From: Stappia sp. BW2
GTDB lineage: Bacteria; Pseudomonadota; Alphaproteobacteria; Rhizobiales; Stappiaceae
Assembly: GCF_008107695.1 (NCBI RefSeq)
Contig: NZ_VIRG01000060.1
Coordinates: 186,001-250,000 of the forward strand
Direction: 5' to 3'
DNA length: 64,000 nt
The translations under genes were made by a program, and so were the position numbers. The first letter of the stretch is position 1, and the number at the start of each line of letters is the position of its first letter. The notes beneath the pieces are model-generated. The model made no database searches and was not told where the DNA came from. It saw nothing but the letters and a program-made list of their open reading frames with translations. Below, one piece after another: positions 59,876 through 64,000 of the stretch.

Positions 59876-61357
59876 TTGGAAGTGGCAACTGGCGCCGGTA
59901 GGTCGATACCGGATGTCCCGTTGGTTGCCCTTTCGGGCGCGTGTGTCCACTTCGGTGCGGTGCGCGCGCTCGACGGGGTCAGTCTGTCTGTCAGTGCCGG
60001 CGAATGTGTCGGTCTGATGGGACACAACGGAGCGGGCAAGTCGACAGCCGTCAACGTGATCAACGGCGGACTGACACCAACGGATGGAGAGGTCCGGTAC
60101 GGGCATGAAGATGGCAAGAACGGTACGGGCGTGGCTCGTGCGCGGGCGTGCGGTATCCGCAGCGTTTTTCAGGAGCTTTCGCTGTGCCCCAACTTGTCTG
60201 TTCTGGAAAACCTGAGGGTTCCACATCGTGATCTGACAGGCTTCGGCTGGCGCAGAACCGCTGCCGGGCGGATTGCCGGTGCGCTTGACGAGATCTTTCC
60301 GGGACACCGGATCCAACCCGGTATGATCGTTGGCGACCTGACCCTGGCCGAACGGCAAATGGTGGAAATCGCAGCCGGTTTTGCCGGTGGCCCGACACCG
60401 CCGCGCCTCGTCATTCTCGACGAGCCGACGTCGTCGCTCGATGCCTCCATTGCCCGGCAATTGCTCGACCATGTGCGCCGCTTCTGCACCAACGGCGGTG
60501 CTGTCATTTTCATCTCGCACATGCTGGGCGAGGTTTTCGAAGTCGCTTCGCGCATCGACGTGATGAAAGACGGCAAGATCATTGCCAGCAGACCGGCGTC
60601 GGAGTTTACCCAACAGGGTCTGATCGATGCCATGGGGCATGTTGCTGCCGAGAAGACCGCCGCTCGAGCCACGGTTGAAAGCAGCCAGCGCATTGGCGAG
60701 GAAGTTCTGAAAACCCCTGAGGGCCTCAACGCCCGAAAGGGCGAGGTCGTTGGCCTGGCGGGCCTTGCCGGGCATGGACAGGCCGAAGCCCTGGCCCGGT
60801 ATTTCATGTCGCGGTCTGGAAAACCCGGACGGGTGAAAGATCCTGAAGTGGCCTTTGTTGCCGGTGACCGTGGACGGGACGGCGTGATGCCGCTCTGGTC
60901 GATCCTTCAAAATCTTACCCTGACCCACCTTCCGAGCCTGACCCGGCGGGGGCTGGTCGACGCGGTGGCGGAACAGGCTCTGGGGGCGGACTGGAAGAAG
61001 CGCATCGGCATTCGGACCGACAATCTGGACAACCTCATCCTGTCCCTGTCCGGCGGCAACCAGCAGAAAGTGCTGTTTGCCCGTGCGCTGGCCTCAACCG
61101 CTCCCATCGTGGTGATGGACGATCCCATGCGCGGTGTCGATGTCGGCACCAAACAGGAAGCATACGACATGATCCGAACGGAAGCTGCCAACGGGCGAAC
61201 CTTCCTCTGGTATTCAACGGAAACGGAGGAAGTCCGCCAGTGCGACCGGGTGTTTGTGTTCCGCAATGGCCAGATTTCAGCAGAACTGACCGGTGACGGC
61301 ATCACCGAAGAGAACATTCTGGCGGCCTCCTTCCAGATGCAGGGAGCCGGGGCATGA
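59876..61357 (+). CDS. Ribose-type ABC transporter ATPase (RbsA-like, two nucleotide-binding domains)
   Basis: A 493-residue double ATPase. I start it at the TTG at 59876, eight bases after AAGGAG; a GTG at 59867 lies immediately at the SD and is unlikely. Domain 1: GHNGAGKST Walker A, Q-loop SVFQELSLCPNLSVLEN, LVILDEPTSSLDASIA Walker B; the signature is LTLAERQMVEIA rather than LSGGQ. Domain 2: GEVVGLAGLAGHGQ (no Walker A, as usual in this family), LSGGNQQKVLFARALAS signature, IVVMDDPMRGVDVGTKQEAY. It overlaps the permease start by four bases (ATGA). It powers uptake through the two permeases. Confidence 0.93.
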   Translation: MEVATGAGRSIPDVPLVALSGACVHFGAVRALDGVSLSVSAGECVGLMGHNGAGKSTAVNVINGGLTPTDGEVRYGHEDGKNGTGVARARACGIRSVFQELSLCPNLSVLENLRVPHRDLTGFGWRRTAAGRIAGALDEIFPGHRIQPGMIVGDLTLAERQMVEIAAGFAGGPTPPRLVILDEPTSSLDASIARQLLDHVRRFCTNGGAVIFISHMLGEVFEVASRIDVMKDGKIIASRPASEFTQQGLIDAMGHVAAEKTAARATVESSQRIGEEVLKTPEGLNARKGEVVGLAGLAGHGQAEALARYFMSRSGKPGRVKDPEVAFVAGDRGRDGVMPLWSILQNLTLTHLPSLTRRGLVDAVAEQALGADWKKRIGIRTDNLDNLILSLSGGNQQKVLFARALASTAPIVVMDDPMRGVDVGTKQEAYDMIRTEAANGRTFLWYSTETEEVRQCDRVFVFRNGQISAELTGDGITEENILAASFQMQGAGA

Positions 61358-62295
61358 ACGGCAAGTACCGCATTCTGCTTCCTGTGCTGTCCCTGACGGT
61401 TCTGCTGGCGGCCGTTTTTTATCTTCAGCCCCGGGCGATGAGCTATTTCGGCCTGAACCTGCTCTTCAATCTCGCCGTGCCCATCGCGCTAGCAACGATC
61501 GCGCAGATGATGATCATCATGGTCAACGACATTGATCTGTCGGTGGGAACGTTCGTCAGCTTCGTGGCCTGCGTGACGGCAACTTTCCTGAACGACGCAC
61601 CGCTCATAGGCGTGGCCATCCTGTTGGCGTCGATCCTCGCCTATGCGGCCATCGGCGCGCTTATTCACATCCGCCAGCTTCCGGCCATCGTGGTTACGCT
61701 CGGCATGTCGTTCGTCTGGGGCGGTCTGGCGGTTTTACTGCTGCCTTCACCGGGCGGCGCGGCTCCCGCCTGGATCCGAACGGTCATGACCGTCAAGCCG
61801 CCGCTGGTACCGATGGCAGTGGTGGCCTGCATCCTCATTGCCGGACTGACGCATCTTCTCATCATGCGCTCCTCGACAGGCACGCTCCTGCGGGCCGTCG
61901 GCGGGAATGCTCAGGCCGTAGCCCGCTCTGGCTGGTCGGTCACGAAACTGAAAGCCGGCGCCTATGCGCTGGCGGGTGTCTTCGGCGTTCTCGCCGGAGT
62001 GTGCCTGGTCGGTCTGACCACTTCCGCCGATGCCAACATTGCCCTGCGCTACACGCTGCTTTCCATCGCAGGCGTGATCCTGGGGGGAGGGGAGTTCACC
62101 GGAGGTCGGGTGTCGCCTGTCGGGGCTGTTCTTGGTGCATTGACGCTTGCCCTGGCCGGCAGCTTCCTGTCGTTCATGCGCCTGTCACCTGACTGGCAGA
62201 TCGGCGCCCAGGGCGCCATCCTCATCCTTGTGCTTGCCGTGCGGCTGATCTTCTCCCGCCGCGGCCGGAAATGGAAGGGAGCCGAAAATGGATAA
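61354..62295 (+). CDS. Ribose-type ABC transporter permease, first
   Basis: A 313-residue membrane protein with about nine hydrophobic segments. The RbsC pattern is visible: ATIAQMMIIMVNDIDLSVGTFVSFVACVTATFL, RQLPAIVVTLGMSFVWGGLAVLLL, and ANIALRYTLLSIAGVILGGGEFTGGRVSPVGAVLGALTLALAGSFLSFM. It forms half of the transmembrane pore. Overlaps the ATPase by four bases and the next permease by eight. Confidence 0.93.
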   Translation: MNGKYRILLPVLSLTVLLAAVFYLQPRAMSYFGLNLLFNLAVPIALATIAQMMIIMVNDIDLSVGTFVSFVACVTATFLNDAPLIGVAILLASILAYAAIGALIHIRQLPAIVVTLGMSFVWGGLAVLLLPSPGGAAPAWIRTVMTVKPPLVPMAVVACILIAGLTHLLIMRSSTGTLLRAVGGNAQAVARSGWSVTKLKAGAYALAGVFGVLAGVCLVGLTTSADANIALRYTLLSIAGVILGGGEFTGGRVSPVGAVLGALTLALAGSFLSFMRLSPDWQIGAQGAILILVLAVRLIFSRRGRKWKGAENG

Positions 62296-63250
62296 CTCCC
62301 GTCTTTCGACAGTGCTTGCCATCCCCAGACGCCCCTGGTTCTGGGCGTTTGCGGCCAGTGCCATCGCCTATTTCGCAACCCTTTCACTGACGGAAGGCCG
62401 GGGCGGCGGAGAACTGCTGTCCGCAGCACTGACGTTCGCGTCCTTCTCGGCCATTGTCGGGCTGGGCCAGATGTTCGTCATCACGCTGGGACCCGGCAAT
62501 GTCGATCTGTCGATACCGGCCACCATGACGCTGGCAGGCACCCTGTCTCTCAAGTTCATGGATGGCGCGGCGGCTCTCATCCTGCCGGGACTGGCGCTCG
62601 CGCTGGCCGTCGGCATTGGCGCCGGGATCTTCAACTACCTGCTGATCCGTCTCTTGCGGATCCCACCGATCATCGCGACCCTGTCAGCGTCCTTCCTCTA
62701 CCAGTCGCTGGCAATCTGGTGGAACCGCGGTCTCAGGATCAAACCACCGGAAGCGCTTGCGGATTTTTCGACCGGTTCGCTCGCAGGCCTTCCAAACCTG
62801 ACGATCATCGGTGTGCTGATCGCACTCATGAGCTGGGTGGTGCTGGAGCGCTCTCTTTTCGGTCGCTGGGTGTCCGCCTTCGGTCAGAACACCCGTGCAG
62901 CCCGCCTGAGCGGGATACCGGTGGAGACGGTCCGGGCGGTCACCTATATCGCGTCCGCCGTGCTCGCCTCCTTCACCGGATACCTTCTGGCAAGTTTCTC
63001 GGGAGGGGCCGCACTCAACATGGGCACGGAATACCTTCTGATCTCCATCGCCGTCGTCGTTATCGGCGGCTGCTCCATCGCCGGTGGCAATTCGAATGTG
63101 CCGGGTATCTGGGGCGGGGCGCTGCTGATGTTCCTGGTCGTCTCGATGTTGAATTCCTATGGGTTTGGCGCAGGCGTGCGCCTGATCATGACCGGCGCAA
63201 TCATCATCGCCATTGTCGCTGCCGCATCCGGAAAGGGCAGATCCGCATGA
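62288..63250 (+). CDS. Ribose-type ABC transporter permease, second
   Basis: A 320-residue RbsC-like membrane protein. Features: IVGLGQMFVITLGPGNVDLSIPATMTLAGTLSL, RLLRIPPIIATLSASFLYQSLAIWW, FGRWVSAFGQNTRAARLSGIPVETVRAVTYIASAVLASFTGYLLA, and MGTEYLLISIAVVVIGGCSIAGGNSNVPGIWGGALLM. The two permeases are divergent, so the pore is probably a heterodimer. It overlaps the upstream permease by eight bases and the SMP-30 gene by four. Confidence 0.93.
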   Translation: MDNSRLSTVLAIPRRPWFWAFAASAIAYFATLSLTEGRGGGELLSAALTFASFSAIVGLGQMFVITLGPGNVDLSIPATMTLAGTLSLKFMDGAAALILPGLALALAVGIGAGIFNYLLIRLLRIPPIIATLSASFLYQSLAIWWNRGLRIKPPEALADFSTGSLAGLPNLTIIGVLIALMSWVVLERSLFGRWVSAFGQNTRAARLSGIPVETVRAVTYIASAVLASFTGYLLASFSGGAALNMGTEYLLISIAVVVIGGCSIAGGNSNVPGIWGGALLMFLVVSMLNSYGFGAGVRLIMTGAIIIAIVAAASGKGRSA

Positions 63251-64000
63251 ACAGTTTCTCGTCCCCCTATCAGATCGATGATCCGCGGTTCACGGCGCTG
63301 ATCCAGAAGAACGCCAGGCTGCGCCAGCTTGCGACCGGTTTCGAATGGACGGAAGGGCCTGTCTGGTTTGCCGATCACCAGGTGCTGCTGTTCTCCGACA
63401 TCCCCGCAAACCGGATGATGCGCCTGACCCTCGACGGCCAGGTCAGCACCTATCGCCAGCCTGCGGACTACGCCAACGGCAACACAAGGGACTGTCAGGG
63501 GCGTCTGGTTTCCTGCCAGCACGGAACGAGGTCCGTAACCCGCACCGAGCTGGACGGCAGCCTGACCGTGGTTGCTGACCGCTACCAGGGAAAGCGTCTC
63601 AATTCGCCAAATGACGTCATCGTGCAGTCGACCGGGGCCATCTGGTTTACTGATCCGACCTACGGCATTTTGAGCGATTACGAAGGCTTCCTGGCAGAAC
63701 CGGAACAGACCGCGCGCAACGTCTATCGCATCGAACCCGCAACGGGCGAGGTGGAAGCGATGATTACCGATTTCACCCAGCCGAACGGCCTGGCGTTTTC
63801 TGCGGACGAGCGGGTTCTTTATGTGGCGGAGTCCGGCTCCAGTCACGATCCGGACGTGCCGTCCGTCATTCGCGCCTTCAAACTGGACGACACCGGCCGG
63901 ATCCTGTCGGACGAGGTGTTTGCCACGATTGACCGGGGACTGCCTGACGGCATGCGGGTCGACGCTGCCGGTCACCTGTGGAGCTCAGCCTCAGATGGAG
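63247..64000 (+). CDS. SMP-30/gluconolactonase family protein (cut by the right edge)
   Basis: At least 251 residues, running off the window. The start ATG overlaps the permease stop (ATGA). The six-bladed propeller pattern is clear: GFEWTEGPVWFADHQVLLFSDIPANRMMRL, ADYANGNTRDCQGRLVSCQHGTRSVTRTELDGSLTVVADRYQGKRLNSPNDVIVQSTGAIWFTDPTYGIL, and TQPNGLAFSADERVLYVAESG; the Glu in TEGPVW and Asn in SPNDV and QPNG are the calcium ligands of this family. It hydrolyses a sugar lactone. As last gene of the import operon it may open the lactone made from the transported sugar. Confidence 0.92.
   Translation, partial: MNSFSSPYQIDDPRFTALIQKNARLRQLATGFEWTEGPVWFADHQVLLFSDIPANRMMRLTLDGQVSTYRQPADYANGNTRDCQGRLVSCQHGTRSVTRTELDGSLTVVADRYQGKRLNSPNDVIVQSTGAIWFTDPTYGILSDYEGFLAEPEQTARNVYRIEPATGEVEAMITDFTQPNGLAFSADERVLYVAESGSSHDPDVPSVIRAFKLDDTGRILSDEVFATIDRGLPDGMRVDAAGHLWSSASDG

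Noticed and set aside
58751-60928. A 725-codon minus-strand frame
   Set aside because: It is antisense to the sugar-binding protein and the ATPase, both of which have clear signal peptide or Walker motifs on the plus strand.
1-64000. Search for tRNA or rRNA genes, transposases, integrases, att sites and plasmid or chromosome origins
   Set aside because: None was recognisable by eye; gaps between genes are short and no mobility gene occurs among the ORFs.

Overview
The window reads as chromosome-like DNA of a GC-rich alphaproteobacterium. The gene types (TTT and TRAP transporters, many GntR/MarR/AraC/LysR regulators, a QSIGGGGG-repeat autotransporter, a self-sufficient CYP116B-type P450, an isatin-hydrolase-like cyclase) and the occasional GTG/TTG starts suit a marine Stappiaceae/Roseibium (Labrenzia)-like member of the Hyphomicrobiales. 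The organism is inferred from gene content, not from a marker gene. I see no rRNA, tRNA, insertion sequence, integrase or CRISPR array.

Left part (1-18.7 kb): catabolism of hydroxylated aromatics and organic acids. An edge alpha/beta hydrolase and an SCP2-like gene diverge from an intradiol dioxygenase across two identical operator dyads spaced 42 bp apart. LysR and muconate-cycloisomerase-like genes follow. A long minus-strand set (12.3 to 4.2 kb) reads class III aminotransferase, maleylacetate reductase, hydroxyquinol 1,2-dioxygenase, TctC, TctB, TctA, aldehyde dehydrogenase: uptake, amine and aldehyde removal, ring cleavage and funnelling to 3-oxoadipate. AraC and MarR regulators follow, then an amidohydrolase diverging from a GntR gene that heads a second TctCBA set.

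Centre (18.8-35.6 kb): a soluble PAS-PAS chemoreceptor, a TRAP transporter set ending in a P450-reductase fusion, and a tightly overlapping eight-gene minus-strand operon: FMN/2Fe-2S reductase, ring-hydroxylating oxygenase alpha and beta, acyl-CoA ligase, a thiolase-fold protein without thiolase catalytic residues, a DUF35 zinc-ribbon fused to a degenerate SDR, an isatin-hydrolase-like cyclase and an SDR. A divergent MarR gene and a perfect 16-bp palindrome lie at its head, and a 13/16 match to the palindrome lies upstream of the TRAP genes. The order fits indole-3-acetate (auxin) breakdown through dioxindole-3-acetyl-CoA, retro-aldol cleavage to isatin plus acetyl-CoA, and hydrolysis to isatinate. 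This is my lead candidate for an interesting system.

Right part (35.7-64 kb): a soluble FtsK-type translocase, a CopA/CopZ copper pair with a CueR-like operator, a secreted fasciclin protein, a 2238-residue glycine-rich autotransporter diverging from a LytS/LytTR two-component pair with three 21-bp-phased repeats between them, VOC/SRPBCC/ArsR genes with an operator over the arsR start codon, a PAS-only protein, a PhzF-LysR divergent pair, a GAF-histidine kinase/NarL-type regulator pair, and a ribose-type ABC importer ending in an SMP-30/gluconolactonase cut by the window edge. A 34-bp inverted repeat sits between the kinase and the ABC operon.
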